A stretch of DNA of 55,721 bases, from positions 1 to 55,721 of the forward strand of contig JAOABQ010000006.1 of the NCBI GenBank assembly GCA_026418275.1. The letters run 5' to 3'. Position 1 is the stretch's first letter. Every line of letters starts with the position of its first letter. A model generated the notes under the pieces. It worked only from the letters and a program-made list of their open reading frames with translations, was not told the origin of the DNA and did not search any database. Origin of the DNA: Clostridia bacterium. GTDB taxonomy: Bacteria > Bacillota > Clostridia > Acetivibrionales > DSM-2933. Made by a program: the position numbers and the translations under genes. Below, in pieces: positions 17,425 to 26,390 of this stretch.

Positions 17425-18764
17425 GCGATAAATTTATTGAAAGACCCCGATCCTTTTGTGCACTGGGAGGTGCCATGCTGTCGGCTGCTGCGCTGCCTGG
17501 AGTCGTGCCTGTTTTACATACCTCCATGGGGTGCGGCGGAAGCATCTACTGGAATCAATTCGGAAGCACCGGATATCTGGGAGCGGGATACTGCGGCGGT
17601 ATGGCAGTTCCCAGCTCCAATGTGCAGGAAAAGGACATCGTTTTTGGTGGCGTGGAAAGACTGACAGAACAAATTGAAAACACCATCAAGCTGGTTGAGG
17701 GAGAGCTTTATGTAGTTCTTACCGGCTGTATGACCGACATTATCGGGGATGATATCAAGTCGGTTGTAAAACAATTTCAGGGCCGGGGTGTAAAGATCAT
17801 CGGAGCTGAAACCGGAGGATTTAAAGGTGACGGTTACAAGGGGTATGACCTTTTGCTGCAGGTCCTTTTCGATGAATATGTTAAAAAGACCGATAAGAAG
17901 GTGAAAAACAAAGTGAATTTATGGGGAATCGTACCCGCACAGGATGCTTTCTGGAGAGGAAACCTCACTATTTTAAGAAGGCTTTTGGAAAAGCTGGGGC
18001 TCCAGGTAAATTCATTCTTTACGGAGCATGACAGTCTTCAAGAGATTGAGAATGCGGCAGAGGCCGAGCTAAACATCGTGGTATCGGAATTTTACGGGAT
18101 CGATGCCGCGCGCCTTTTCGAAGATGTCCATGGCGTACCCTTTTTATCTTCAACCTTGCCCATCGGCCCTACTGCAACCGAAGAATTCATTAAAAAGCTG
18201 GCTCATAGGCTGAATATAAGTGATGATGCGGTCTCTCTAGTTGTTAATGAAGGAAAAAAGCTTTACTACAGGTATATCGACAGAATTGCGGACGCTTACA
18301 ACGATCTTGATTTCCAACGTTATGCCGTTGTCGTGGGAGATGGGAATTATGCGCCTGCCCTGACAAGATTTTTAGCCGATGACTTAGGGTGGCTCCCTGA
18401 AATTACCGTAGTAACGGATTTTTATAATGAGGACAATCATAAAACCGTGAGCAATTACCTGGGAAATTTGAGTTCGGGTTATAAGTCCCATATTGTTTTT
18501 GAAACGGATGCCTCCGAGATTCAATACCATTTGTCAAAGTACTGGCCGGAATTTAAAGGACAAAACTTTTACGATGCCTTTAGCCCTGCTTTCGTAGTAG
18601 GAAGCCATTTGGAGCGGGAATTTGCAAAGAAAATTGGGGCAGCGCATTTGACCGTAACCTATCCGGTTGGAAACAGGGTTGTATTAAACCGTGGATATGC
18701 AGGTTTTGAGGGAAGTCTCGCCCTTTCGGAGGATTTACTCAGCGTGCTGGTGGCAGAAAGGTAA
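17421..18764 (+). CDS. Nitrogenase-like component 1, K subunit (NflK-1)
   Basis: 447 residues. The P-cluster half of the K side is intact: Cys13 (RSFCALGGA), Cys38 (TSMGCGGS) and Cys103 (TGCMTDIIGDD). It starts at IERPR, without the N-terminal extension of NifK. Overlap with D1 (ATGA) indicates coupled translation. The C-terminal half shows VVVGDGNYAPALTRFLADDLGWLP, a stretch conserved in the other K copies and also in the remnant at 51.8 kb. It pairs with D1 to form the catalytic component. Confidence 0.9.
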   Translation: MSDKFIERPRSFCALGGAMLSAAALPGVVPVLHTSMGCGGSIYWNQFGSTGYLGAGYCGGMAVPSSNVQEKDIVFGGVERLTEQIENTIKLVEGELYVVLTGCMTDIIGDDIKSVVKQFQGRGVKIIGAETGGFKGDGYKGYDLLLQVLFDEYVKKTDKKVKNKVNLWGIVPAQDAFWRGNLTILRRLLEKLGLQVNSFFTEHDSLQEIENAAEAELNIVVSEFYGIDAARLFEDVHGVPFLSSTLPIGPTATEEFIKKLAHRLNISDDAVSLVVNEGKKLYYRYIDRIADAYNDLDFQRYAVVVGDGNYAPALTRFLADDLGWLPEITVVTDFYNEDNHKTVSNYLGNLSSGYKSHIVFETDASEIQYHLSKYWPEFKGQNFYDAFSPAFVVGSHLEREFAKKIGAAHLTVTYPVGNRVVLNRGYAGFEGSLALSEDLLSVLVAER

Positions 18765-18803
18765 TGCTGCGTCATAGACCGGCTATAATAGGGGGTGGAA
18801 GTT

Positions 18804-19250
18804 TTGCATAAGGAAGAAAAAATAAGCCGGGTGGTGGAAGATTCACTACAATATTTTAAAAACGGACTTTACTGTAGTGAAGCAATTTTAAAGGCTTTTA
18901 ACGACAATTACAACTTGGGCCTAACTGCAGAGGTTTTAAAAATTGCTACAGCTTTTGGTGTGGGCTTGGGTGCTTCAAAATGCTGCTGCGGATCCCTGAC
19001 CGGAGGGACTATGGTTCTCAGTTTGCTTTTTGGGAGAAGTTCTGCCCATATTCCCGAAACAGAAGCTTTTGACGCTGCTTCAAGATTCCATGATGAATTC
19101 AAGAAAGAATTCGGAGCTGCCTGCTGCAGGGTTTTGACAAAACCCATCCAATGGGGAACACCTGAGCATCACAAATACTGTGAGCAATTTGTAGGAAAAG
19201 CAGCGGAGTTGACCGCAAAAATGATTGCCGAAAAGGTGGATGGAAAATAA
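18804..19250 (+). CDS. C_GCAxxG_C_C-family redox protein
   Basis: A TTG start at 18804 is preferred (GGGGG at 18791-18795); GTG at 18795 overlaps that site. 148 residues carry the family cysteine layout: LYCSEAI near residue 23, a CCCGSLTGG block near 62-70, AACCRVL near 108-111, and a terminal HKYC. The family is thought to bind iron-sulfur or another redox centre and often travels with oxidoreductases and metal enzymes. It is the last gene of the D1-K1 unit and may transfer electrons or handle metal for it. Confidence 0.8.
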   Translation: MHKEEKISRVVEDSLQYFKNGLYCSEAILKAFNDNYNLGLTAEVLKIATAFGVGLGASKCCCGSLTGGTMVLSLLFGRSSAHIPETEAFDAASRFHDEFKKEFGAACCRVLTKPIQWGTPEHHKYCEQFVGKAAELTAKMIAEKVDGK

Positions 19251-19264
19251 TTCAACCTAATCTA

Positions 19265-19293
19265 TTGACAAAGGAAGATTTATCCTTTAAAAT
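19265..19293 (+). promoter_or_regulatory. Promoter of the D2-K2 unit
   Basis: TTGACA (19265-19270), 17-nt spacer, TAAAAT (19288-19293), in the context CTATTGACA shared with other units. A GTATGAATACTAAAGTATG stretch follows about 20 nt downstream of the -10. Confidence 0.75.
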
Positions 19294-19381
19294 TAAACCT
19301 ACAAAACAAGTATGAATACTAAAGTATGAAATTTACGGAATGAATCCGACATACTATTTTACCAAATTGCATTTTGCCAAC

Positions 19382-19450
19382 CGACCAGGCTCCTGGAGGT
19401 TAACTGAACTGCTTCAATATTGGGCGTTTAGTTAACCTTTTTTTATTTTT
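19382..19450 (+). promoter_or_regulatory. Hairpin-terminator leader L2
   Basis: Hairpin 1: GA-CCAG-GCTC-CTGG-AGG. Hairpin 2: AGGTTAACT pairs with AGTTAACCT around a 30-nt loop and ends in TTTTTTTATTTTT. It lies about 90 nt downstream of the 19265 promoter and 34 nt before the permease start. Confidence 0.75.
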
Positions 19451-19483
19451 AAATATCATTTTATTATACAAAGGGGTGATGAA

Positions 19484-20293
19484 TTGATTAGAAAAATTTC
19501 ATTCTATTTTAGAAATGTTATTTTAAATTCCATCGCAATTATGGGCTTGCTTGTTTTATGGGAAATTATTCCCAGGCTGGGATTGGTAGACCGGTTATAT
19601 TTGCCTCCTTTTAGTGAAGTTGCTGCGGCGTTTTTTAAGCTGGCTCTTTCGGGTGAATTATTTTTGCATATCGGTTCCAGCTTGCGAAGGTCCATGACCG
19701 GGCTTTTTATTGCGGTATCTATTGCGATTCCTTTAGGAATATTTGTGGGAGGGTTTAAACGATTTGAAAAAATCATAGACCCACTGCTTCAAGTATTCAG
19801 AAACACTTCTACACTTGCGCTTTTTCCGGTATTTATTTTAATTTTCGGACTGGGTGAGGCTTCAAAGATAGCGATTATCTTTTGGGGAACCCTTTGGTCT
19901 ACACTTCTTAACACCATTAACGGGGTAAAAAATGTAGAGCCTCTCTTCATTAAATCAGCAAGGTCAATGAGTGCTTCCAATTTTTTTATTTTCCGCAAGG
20001 TAGTGCTCCCGGCAGCCATGCCGTCCATCATTACGGGATTTCGGCTCAGTGCCGCCACGTCGGTACTTGTACTGGTTGCGGCGGAGATGCTGGGAGCCAA
20101 TTCAGGTCTGGGGTTTCTGATATTTTATTCGGAGCAGAAGTATGATATCGCAGAAATGTACTCCGGAATTTTGATGATATCTCTATTGGGCATAACCATC
20201 AATTATTTGATTGTAGCAATGGAAAGACGTCTTTTAGTATGGAAGGAAGCTGAGTCAAAAGCTAATGAATGTATCAATTTAAATGGAGGATGA
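19484..20293 (+). CDS. SsuC-type ABC transporter permease (2)
   Basis: 269 residues, TTG start with AAGGGGTG upstream. Six membrane segments and the EAA-like loop KSARSMSASNFFIFRKVVLP (about 160-180) identify the nitrate/sulfonate/taurine permease family. AAEMLGANSGLGFLI is the typical end. It is followed almost directly by a binding protein and then D2-K2. No ATPase is in this unit, so the ATPases at 6349 or 27818 must serve it if it is functional. Confidence 0.88.
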   Translation: MIRKISFYFRNVILNSIAIMGLLVLWEIIPRLGLVDRLYLPPFSEVAAAFFKLALSGELFLHIGSSLRRSMTGLFIAVSIAIPLGIFVGGFKRFEKIIDPLLQVFRNTSTLALFPVFILIFGLGEASKIAIIFWGTLWSTLLNTINGVKNVEPLFIKSARSMSASNFFIFRKVVLPAAMPSIITGFRLSAATSVLVLVAAEMLGANSGLGFLIFYSEQKYDIAEMYSGILMISLLGITINYLIVAMERRLLVWKEAESKANECINLNGG

Positions 20294-20300
20294 AGTAAGG

Positions 20301-21341
20301 ATGCGTAAAAACTATAAATTAAATCATGTTTTATTATTTATTATCATAGGAGCTATGTTTTTGGGTACGCTTGGCTGCGGCAAGCAGGAAGAGAAAAACG
20401 ATACTGCCCAAAATACAGCAAAGGAAGTGTCCCAAAAGGTGGATGAATCCAAATTCGATGTTATAAAGCTTCCAAGCCTGGCAAATCCGTTGGGGGTGGA
20501 TAGTATTGCCGTAGCAGAGGAACTTGGATTTTTCAGGGAACAAAAAATTAAAATTGAAAGAATAGGGATTGTTCCATGGGCCCAGCTTATTCCTTCACTC
20601 ACATCAGGTAAATTGGACTTTGCCGGCGGGCATGTCAACCGTGTCATTGCAGCCGTTGCAGCTGGGGCAAAGGTCAGGGCGGTAGCTGCAAATACTCTTA
20701 GCACAAAGGAAAAGCCCCATATGTCTTTTATTGTAAAGGAAGAGAGCTCCATAAAATCCCCCACCGATCTATTCGGGAAGAAAGTGGCCATTATGGCATT
20801 TGGGGGCTGCAATGAGTATACCCCCTATGAATATCTTAAAAAGAACGGTGTTAGTGAGCCCAAGGGGAAATTTGAAATTGTTGTTGTACCGGCAGGTAAG
20901 GAAGAGGAAACTTTAAGAAAGGGAAGTGTAGAAGCAGCAGGCACCCATGATGACCCTGCCAACTTATTAGGACGCGGGGGAGTCAGAATCCTTTTCACCG
21001 ACTATGACATTTGGGGGGATGTTGGAGGCCAGGCACCCTATTTTGCAGCAGAAGACTTTATCAAAGAAAACCCTGACCTGGTAAAACGTTTTGTAACAGT
21101 TATCGGAAAGGTAAACAAGTGGATCAATGAAAACCAGCAAAAAGCTATTGAGTTAAGTGCCAAGAGATATAAGGTGGATCCTTCCAAGGTAAGGGTAAAT
21201 TACTATGTTTCGGATGCGGTCATTAAGGAAGAAACGGTTCAGCTTTGGATCGATATCTTAAACGGATACAAGGAATTAAAGAGGGAGGTCTTAGCAAGGG
21301 AGATTTATACCAATGAATTTAACCCCAATTTTAAAAAGTAA
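20301..21341 (+). CDS. NMT1/SsuA-type ABC substrate-binding lipoprotein (2)
   Basis: The start at 20301 follows GGAGGATGAAGTAAGG; an in-frame ATG at 20283 overlaps the permease end and lacks a site. 346 residues with a lipobox (FLGTLGC). The mature domain has VDSIAVAEELGFFREQKI and a late EELKEN-type helical region, and belongs to the aliphatic-sulfonate/nitrate binding family. It differs strongly from the TCEAP-type protein at 13566 (Cys only in GGCNEY), so a different ligand is likely. It lies 45 nt before D2. Confidence 0.88.
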   Translation: MRKNYKLNHVLLFIIIGAMFLGTLGCGKQEEKNDTAQNTAKEVSQKVDESKFDVIKLPSLANPLGVDSIAVAEELGFFREQKIKIERIGIVPWAQLIPSLTSGKLDFAGGHVNRVIAAVAAGAKVRAVAANTLSTKEKPHMSFIVKEESSIKSPTDLFGKKVAIMAFGGCNEYTPYEYLKKNGVSEPKGKFEIVVVPAGKEEETLRKGSVEAAGTHDDPANLLGRGGVRILFTDYDIWGDVGGQAPYFAAEDFIKENPDLVKRFVTVIGKVNKWINENQQKAIELSAKRYKVDPSKVRVNYYVSDAVIKEETVQLWIDILNGYKELKREVLAREIYTNEFNPNFKK

Positions 21342-21385
21342 GAAAATCCTTCAATGGATGGATAATAAAAACAGGAGGAATGGAT

Positions 21386-22954
21386 ATGGGATTATTGGAA
21401 GACAAGGTAGTACCCGGAAGGGAAGAGCGTATTAAGGCCAGTATGGCTTTTGGCGGTTCTGCATGCGGCCTTGGAAAAGCTGACAAGATATGTCTTAGGA
21501 ATCAGGAACGGGGCTTTGCGCAAGCAGGCTTGTGCCAGCTTCTGCCTACTTTGGGCATGCTGGCATCCCTTCCCGACACGGCGATTATTGTGCATGGGGC
21601 CATCGGCTGTGCATCCACGGGGTTCGGAGCCAATATAGGGAGCAGGCTGAGACATGTTCAAATGGGAAGAACAGATATTAAAGACACGGTGTGGGTGTCC
21701 ACCAACCTAACTGAAAGCGAAGTTGTCCATGGTGGAGAAGCAAGGCTGGAAGAGACAATCTATGAAGTCAATGAAAATTTAAAGCCAAAGTCCATCGTGG
21801 TTTTGCAAACTTGCGCCCCTTCCATCATAGGTGATGATCTTCAAAGCGTAATCGACAGGGTTAGGGATAAGCTTGATACTCCGGTGCTGGCTTCGACTTG
21901 TGAAGGATTTAAAACCAAAATTTGGGCTACAGGCTATGACGTTGCCTTTCACTCCATTGTACACGGGTTTATCGAAAAGGATAGGGAAGGGCGTCCGCCC
22001 CGTAAGGAAGGGCGAAAAGAAGGAGAACGGCCTATTGTCAATATAATAAACCTTGCATCCGTTGGCTTGACCGATGAAAAAGAAATCATAAGAATGCTCG
22101 AGAGTATAGGAATTGAAGTCATTGTCGGCCCCAATTTTGCATCCAGGGAAAGCATCCGGAGAATGACACAAGCGGATTTGACCGTCAGTATTTGCCCTAC
22201 TCATGATGATTACTTTATCGATTATTTATACAAGGAGTATGGGATACCCTATGTTTTGAGGGATATGCCCATTGGCCTTGAAAACACAAAAAACTGGCTT
22301 TTGGATATTGCCGGCAAGGTGGGACTTATAAAGGAAGCTGAAAAATTTATTGAAGAAGAAACCGCCAAAACGAAAAAAGCCGTTGCCAAATTTTTGCCCT
22401 ATTTCGAGGGGAAAAAGGTTTTCTTAAGTGCTGGAGAGTTTAGAGCCTTGGTAACAGGAATGCTGATACAGGAGCTGGGCATGGAGGTGGTAGGACTCAG
22501 GGCATATCATCATGACCATTTTGGGGATGAATTCTATAGCAAGCTGGTAGAGGCTCAAAAAGGGAAGGATTTTATTGTAGATATCGCAAATTTCCAACCC
22601 TTTGAACTCACCAATATTTTGCAAAAAATAAAACCCGACCTTTTCATCGGCCATGTTTCGGATAACCTTTCGGCCGCAAAGCTTGGTTTCCCGGCTGCCA
22701 CCATCTTCAGAATTTTTGATTATTACATAGGCTACCGGGGCTTTTATGAAGTGGCTAAGAAATTTACCAGGGTGCTTAAAAATCCCGCTTTCAACAAAAA
22801 ATTGTCCGAGAATGTTTCCCATCCTTATAAAATTGAATGGTATGAAGAAAATCCATTTAAATTTATTAAGGCAGGTACAAATCAAAATACTGAAGGTGAA
22901 GTAACGGAAATTGAAAATTCCTATGACTTTTCATCTTTGAAAGGAGTCATTTAA
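21386..22954 (+). CDS. Nitrogenase-like component 1, D subunit (NflD-2)
   Basis: The second of two in-frame ATGs (21386) is chosen because AGGAGG at 21373-21378 is too close to the ATG at 21380. 522 residues. P-cluster-type cysteines are Cys50 (GLCQLLP), Cys75 (GAIGCAS) and Cys143 (QTCAPSIIGDD). Cofactor-type Cys270 sits in SICPTHDDYFIDYLYKEYG. The His-equivalent region reads IFDYYIGYRGFYEVAKK, with no His. An insert rich in Arg/Lys/Gly (about 203-215) separates the domains. It is close to NflD-1 but has its own transporter genes upstream, so probably a different substrate. Confidence 0.9.
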   Translation: MGLLEDKVVPGREERIKASMAFGGSACGLGKADKICLRNQERGFAQAGLCQLLPTLGMLASLPDTAIIVHGAIGCASTGFGANIGSRLRHVQMGRTDIKDTVWVSTNLTESEVVHGGEARLEETIYEVNENLKPKSIVVLQTCAPSIIGDDLQSVIDRVRDKLDTPVLASTCEGFKTKIWATGYDVAFHSIVHGFIEKDREGRPPRKEGRKEGERPIVNIINLASVGLTDEKEIIRMLESIGIEVIVGPNFASRESIRRMTQADLTVSICPTHDDYFIDYLYKEYGIPYVLRDMPIGLENTKNWLLDIAGKVGLIKEAEKFIEEETAKTKKAVAKFLPYFEGKKVFLSAGEFRALVTGMLIQELGMEVVGLRAYHHDHFGDEFYSKLVEAQKGKDFIVDIANFQPFELTNILQKIKPDLFIGHVSDNLSAAKLGFPAATIFRIFDYYIGYRGFYEVAKKFTRVLKNPAFNKKLSENVSHPYKIEWYEENPFKFIKAGTNQNTEGEVTEIENSYDFSSLKGVI

Positions 22955-22955
22955 A

Positions 22956-24293
22956 ATGAGTGGATATATTGAAAGACCCCGCTATCAATGTGCGCTGGGA
23001 GGCGCGCTTGCCACAATCAATTCGGTGGACAGGGCGGTAGCCATTGTACATTCGGCTCCGGGCTGCGGTTCAAGCGCCGACAGTGCGGCAAACGTGGGAA
23101 GCGGCTATTGGGGCGCTACCTATTGCGGAGGAAGAGCTACGCCAAGTACAAACATTCTTGAAAAGGAAATTATTTTTGGTGGTGAGAGCAGGCTGAAAGA
23201 ACAAATAGATTCTACCTTTTCAGTGGTTGATGGGGATTTGTTTGCGGTCATAACAGGGTGTATGACAGACATCATTGGGGATGATGCAAAGTCCATCACC
23301 GAAATATTCAGGCAGCAGGGGAAGAACATCATTGTTGCTGAGACAGGCGGATTTAAAGGTAACTCATCCAAAGGTTATGACCTGATCCTGGAAGCGATTT
23401 TTGCCCAATATACCGAAAAAGGGCTGGAAAAGAATCCGAAACTTATCAATATATTTGGACTTGTACCCTCTCAGGATGTTTTTTGGAGGGGGAATCTCAT
23501 TGAATTAAAACGCTTGTTAAATGCGTTGGGACTTGAGGTCAATACCTTCTTTACACCTTTCGATGATACAAAGTCTTTAAGGACAGCATCTGGTGCAGGA
23601 CTCAATATCGTACTTTCGGAGGTCCACGGGATTCAAGCGGCAAGTGCCTTCCAGGATATACACGGAACACCCTTTATTTCTCTTCCGCTTCCGGTAGGCC
23701 CTACAGCCACAAGAGAATTTTTGCATCAAATAGGGAATGCACTGAAAATTGAGAGCAGCAAGGTGGAAGCGGTTATAAAAAGGGAAAAAGAATGGTATTA
23801 TACCTTTATTCACAGCCTGACGGATTTATACAACGATCTGGATCTTCAAAGAAACGTGGTTGTTGTCGGAGATTCCAATTACGGATATGCGATTACCCGG
23901 TTTGTAACCGAAGATCTTGGCTGGCTGCCGGCCTATGTGGCTATTACGGATATCTTGAAAGAGACAGAAAAGGAAAAGCTTACGAAGCAGTTTGAAGCAT
24001 TTTCCGAGCACTTGAGACCGAAGGTGATTTTCGAAACGGATACCAGCCGTATTGCAGAACGGATTATTGAGGACTTAAGCAGCATTGAAAGCGAGTATGA
24101 CCATGCCATCAGTCCGGCCTTTGTACTTGGAAGTACATTGGACAGATCACTAGCAGCCCGGTTAAAAGCCGGATTTTGGGGTGTGTCCTATCCTGTTGTT
24201 AACAGAGTTGTGACAGATCAGGGCTACATAGGCTACCGGGGAGGACTCAGGCTTGCAACTGAAATTTTCAGCGTTATTTTAAGCAATCGGTAA
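22956..24293 (+). CDS. Nitrogenase-like component 1, K subunit (NflK-2)
   Basis: 445 residues starting one base after the D2 stop, with GAAAGGAG as ribosome site inside D2. Cys12 (YQCALGGA), Cys37 (SAPGCGSS) and Cys102 (TGCMTDIIGDD) are the P-cluster ligands. The conserved C-terminal stretch VVVGDSNYGYAITRFVTEDLGWLP is present. It partners NflD-2. A terminator follows at 24323-24361 and ends the unit. Confidence 0.9.
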   Translation: MSGYIERPRYQCALGGALATINSVDRAVAIVHSAPGCGSSADSAANVGSGYWGATYCGGRATPSTNILEKEIIFGGESRLKEQIDSTFSVVDGDLFAVITGCMTDIIGDDAKSITEIFRQQGKNIIVAETGGFKGNSSKGYDLILEAIFAQYTEKGLEKNPKLINIFGLVPSQDVFWRGNLIELKRLLNALGLEVNTFFTPFDDTKSLRTASGAGLNIVLSEVHGIQAASAFQDIHGTPFISLPLPVGPTATREFLHQIGNALKIESSKVEAVIKREKEWYYTFIHSLTDLYNDLDLQRNVVVVGDSNYGYAITRFVTEDLGWLPAYVAITDILKETEKEKLTKQFEAFSEHLRPKVIFETDTSRIAERIIEDLSSIESEYDHAISPAFVLGSTLDRSLAARLKAGFWGVSYPVVNRVVTDQGYIGYRGGLRLATEIFSVILSNR

Positions 24294-24322
24294 TAACCAA
24301 GAAATATAGTGTGTATAAATGA

Positions 24323-24361
24323 AAACAGGGGCAAATCATACTGTCCCTGTTTTTTATTTTT
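24323..24361 (+). terminator. Terminator after NflK-2
   Basis: AACAGGG(G) pairs with (T)CCCTGTT around a short loop and is followed by TTTTTTATTTTT. Confidence 0.8.
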
Positions 24362-24449
24362 ATGGAGATATTTAGGATTCCCTCATGCTGGCAAAGTACA
24401 TCATAATTTAATGGTTTGAAAGAATTTGCCAAAATTTATACTAAACCTA

Positions 24450-24478
24450 TTGACATAGTCAAATATATATCATAAAAT
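24450..24478 (+). promoter_or_regulatory. Promoter of the YezD(3)-D3-K3 unit
   Basis: TTGACA (24450-24455), 17-nt spacer, TAAAAT (24473-24478). The upstream context ACTAAACCTATTGACATAG and the downstream GATAGGAAAAGT are shared almost word for word with the promoter at 35566. Confidence 0.8.
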
Positions 24479-24525
24479 AGAGTAAAGCGATAGGAAAAGT
24501 ATGGTTAAAAAATATATCAATGTGA

Positions 24526-24595
24526 GTTGACCAGAAAGTCTGGAGGCTGAATTAGAATTCCTTTAATGAGGAATGTAGATTCAGCCTTTTTAATT
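24526..24595 (+). promoter_or_regulatory. Hairpin-terminator leader L3
   Basis: Hairpin 1: GA-CCAG-AAAGT-CTGG-AGG. Hairpin 2: AGGCTGAAT...ATTCAGCCT with an inner GAATTCC/GGAATG pairing, ending in TTTTTAAT. It stands between the 24450 promoter and YezD (3). Confidence 0.8.
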
Positions 24596-24628
24596 GTTAA
24601 TTCAATGATTCTAGGAGGGGGTTTAACG

Positions 24629-24796
24629 ATGCAAGAAAATCCGATTTCAGAAAACAGCATCCGGAAAATCTCGGAGGGAGATTTCAGGAAGCTTCTAACG
24701 CTTTTAGACAGTATCAAATTCGGGTCTGTAACACTTGTCATCCAAGACGGCAGGGTGGTACAAATGGAGAAAAATGAGAAAGTGAGGCTGAAATAA
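24629..24796 (+). CDS. YezD-family (DUF2292) small protein (3)
   Basis: 55 residues. The start at 24629 follows AGGAGGGGG; in-frame codons further upstream fall inside leader L3. The core LLDSIKFGSVTLVIQDGRVV plus QMEKNEKVRLK is nearly the same as YezD (2). It is flanked on both sides by leaders (L3 before, L4 after), so it can be expressed separately from D3-K3. Function unknown. Confidence 0.85.
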   Translation: MQENPISENSIRKISEGDFRKLLTLLDSIKFGSVTLVIQDGRVVQMEKNEKVRLK

Positions 24797-24810
24797 CAAA
24801 TGATGAACAT

Positions 24811-24865
24811 CCGACTAGGAAACTAGAGGGCCATGTATATGTGTATGGATATACATGGCCTTTGC
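24811..24865 (+). promoter_or_regulatory. Hairpin-terminator leader L4
   Basis: Hairpin 1: GA-CTAG-GAAA-CTAG-AGG with a GNRA loop. Hairpin 2: GGCCATGTATAT pairs with ATATACATGGCC, followed by TTTGCT, a weak T-run. It is placed between YezD (3) and NflD-3 without a promoter of its own. Confidence 0.75.
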
Positions 24866-24923
24866 TGTAGATACCCATTCATAAAACCGTTCACAATTTA
24901 TAAATAGAGGAGGGAAATGGTTC

Positions 24924-26390
24924 ATGCCTATAAATATTCAAAATATTGAAGCCGCCACCAGAGAAAACAGGCTGGGTGCAATAACCGGCTATCATGGGAC
25001 AATCAAGGATTTGGTATCCAAAGCTACATGCTGCTCCCTGAAAAACAGGGAAAGGTGCTTTAGCCAGACAAGTGCTTGCAGCGCAGGATGTGCTCAAGGA
25101 TATCTTTCCGGAATCGTGGATGCTGCCATCGTCAATCACGCTCCCATCGGCTGCGCTTCGGATGCGGTTTACGGAAACACCACCAATAAATGGGGCGAAA
25201 AGATAAGAGGCTGGAAGCATACCAATATCAGGCTGATAAGCACCAATATGACGGAGGAGGATACCGTATTCGGTGCTTCTGAAAAGCTTAAGGAAGGGAT
25301 CAGAGAAGCGGTAAGACGCTTTCATCCCAAAGCAATTTTTATAACCTCATCCTGTGTGTCTGGGGTTATCGGAGAAGATATTAAAAGTATTATCGATGAA
25401 TTACAGGCGGAAATTCCGATTCCGCTGGCTCCGGTTTTTTGTGAGGGCTTTAAATCCAAGGTATGGGCATCCGGCTTTGATGCGGCATTTCACGCTATAT
25501 TGACTAAGATTGTCAAGCCCTCCGAGAAAAAGACAAACAAAGTAAACATGATCAATTTCCGAGGAAGTGCCAAGGAAGAGATCAGCCGAATATTGGCAGA
25601 GCTGGACCTTGAACCGGTTTTTGTCGCACCCTTCAGCACCGTGGAAGAGCTTTCAAAGATGTCGGAATCGGCAGCCACCATCAGCATTTGCGGAACCTTG
25701 GGCAGCTATCTTGGCAACGGTTTGGAAGAACAATACGGAGTGCCCTATGTGAAATCCTTGCAGCCCCACGGTATAGCAGGTTTTGAAAGCTGGCTAAGGG
25801 AGTTGGGCAAAGTGACGGGAAAGGAATCCGAAGCAGAAGCTTATTTAAAAGAGCAAAAAAAGAAAATAGAACCCGAACTTGCTGAAATAAGGGAAAAGCT
25901 AAACGGCTATAAAGTAGTTGTAGGAATGGGTCCCAGCTTTGGTCACAATTATATACGGATTATTAAGGAGCTTGGAGCGGAAGTCGTGTGGGGAGCAACC
26001 TGGCACTTTGACCAGCACTATGACCATGGGACCTGCCCTGAATCCTCCAGAAAGCTTTCGGAGGAGGAAACCAATTTACCTGTAAGTGTGGGTGATCAGC
26101 AAAACTTTGAGCTTTTAAATCTCTTAAACAGATTAAAACCTGATATATATATTTCCCGTCACGGTGGAAGTGCCGTATGGGCTACCAAAATGGGAATCGC
26201 TTCGGTGATGGTTGCAGACGAATACAGCGCTTTCGGTTTTCAGGGCTTATTGGACTTTGGTTACAGGCTGATCGACATGGTGACAAACAGGAGTCTTGCA
26301 AAAAATCTTGCTAAAAGAGTTAAGCTTCCGTACACCGACTGGTGGCTCAACCAGGACAGCTTTTCACTGCTTAAGGAGGAGGTGGTTTGA
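24924..26390 (+). CDS. Nitrogenase-like component 1, D subunit (NflD-3)
   Basis: 488 residues, more divergent than D1 and D2. P-cluster-type ligands: Cys52 or Cys56 (TSACSAGC), Cys77 (APIGCAS) and Cys144 (SSCVSGVIGED). Cofactor-type Cys256 lies in SICGTLGSYLGNGLEEQYG. The His-equivalent region is DEYSAFGFQGLLDFGYR, without His. A WHFDQHYDH stretch near residue 355 is rich in His and unique to this copy. Preceded by AGAGGAGGG. It forms a pair with K3. A scaffold (NifE-like) role for this pair cannot be excluded from sequence alone. Confidence 0.9.
   Translation: MPINIQNIEAATRENRLGAITGYHGTIKDLVSKATCCSLKNRERCFSQTSACSAGCAQGYLSGIVDAAIVNHAPIGCASDAVYGNTTNKWGEKIRGWKHTNIRLISTNMTEEDTVFGASEKLKEGIREAVRRFHPKAIFITSSCVSGVIGEDIKSIIDELQAEIPIPLAPVFCEGFKSKVWASGFDAAFHAILTKIVKPSEKKTNKVNMINFRGSAKEEISRILAELDLEPVFVAPFSTVEELSKMSESAATISICGTLGSYLGNGLEEQYGVPYVKSLQPHGIAGFESWLRELGKVTGKESEAEAYLKEQKKKIEPELAEIREKLNGYKVVVGMGPSFGHNYIRIIKELGAEVVWGATWHFDQHYDHGTCPESSRKLSEEETNLPVSVGDQQNFELLNLLNRLKPDIYISRHGGSAVWATKMGIASVMVADEYSAFGFQGLLDFGYRLIDMVTNRSLAKNLAKRVKLPYTDWWLNQDSFSLLKEEVV

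Noticed and set aside
24526..24865. T-box or ANTAR-type antitermination leader
   Set aside because: No T-box AGGGUGGNACCGCG sequence, and only one small hairpin precedes each terminator, with 4-6-nt loops that do not fit the paired AxxGxx hexaloops of ANTAR targets.
15904..26390. Protochlorophyllide or Ni-sirohydrochlorin (F430) reductase
   Set aside because: There are no tetrapyrrole or coenzyme F430 genes in the window. The D/K proteins keep three P-cluster-type cysteines per subunit and a NifB-like protein is present, which those reductases do not need.
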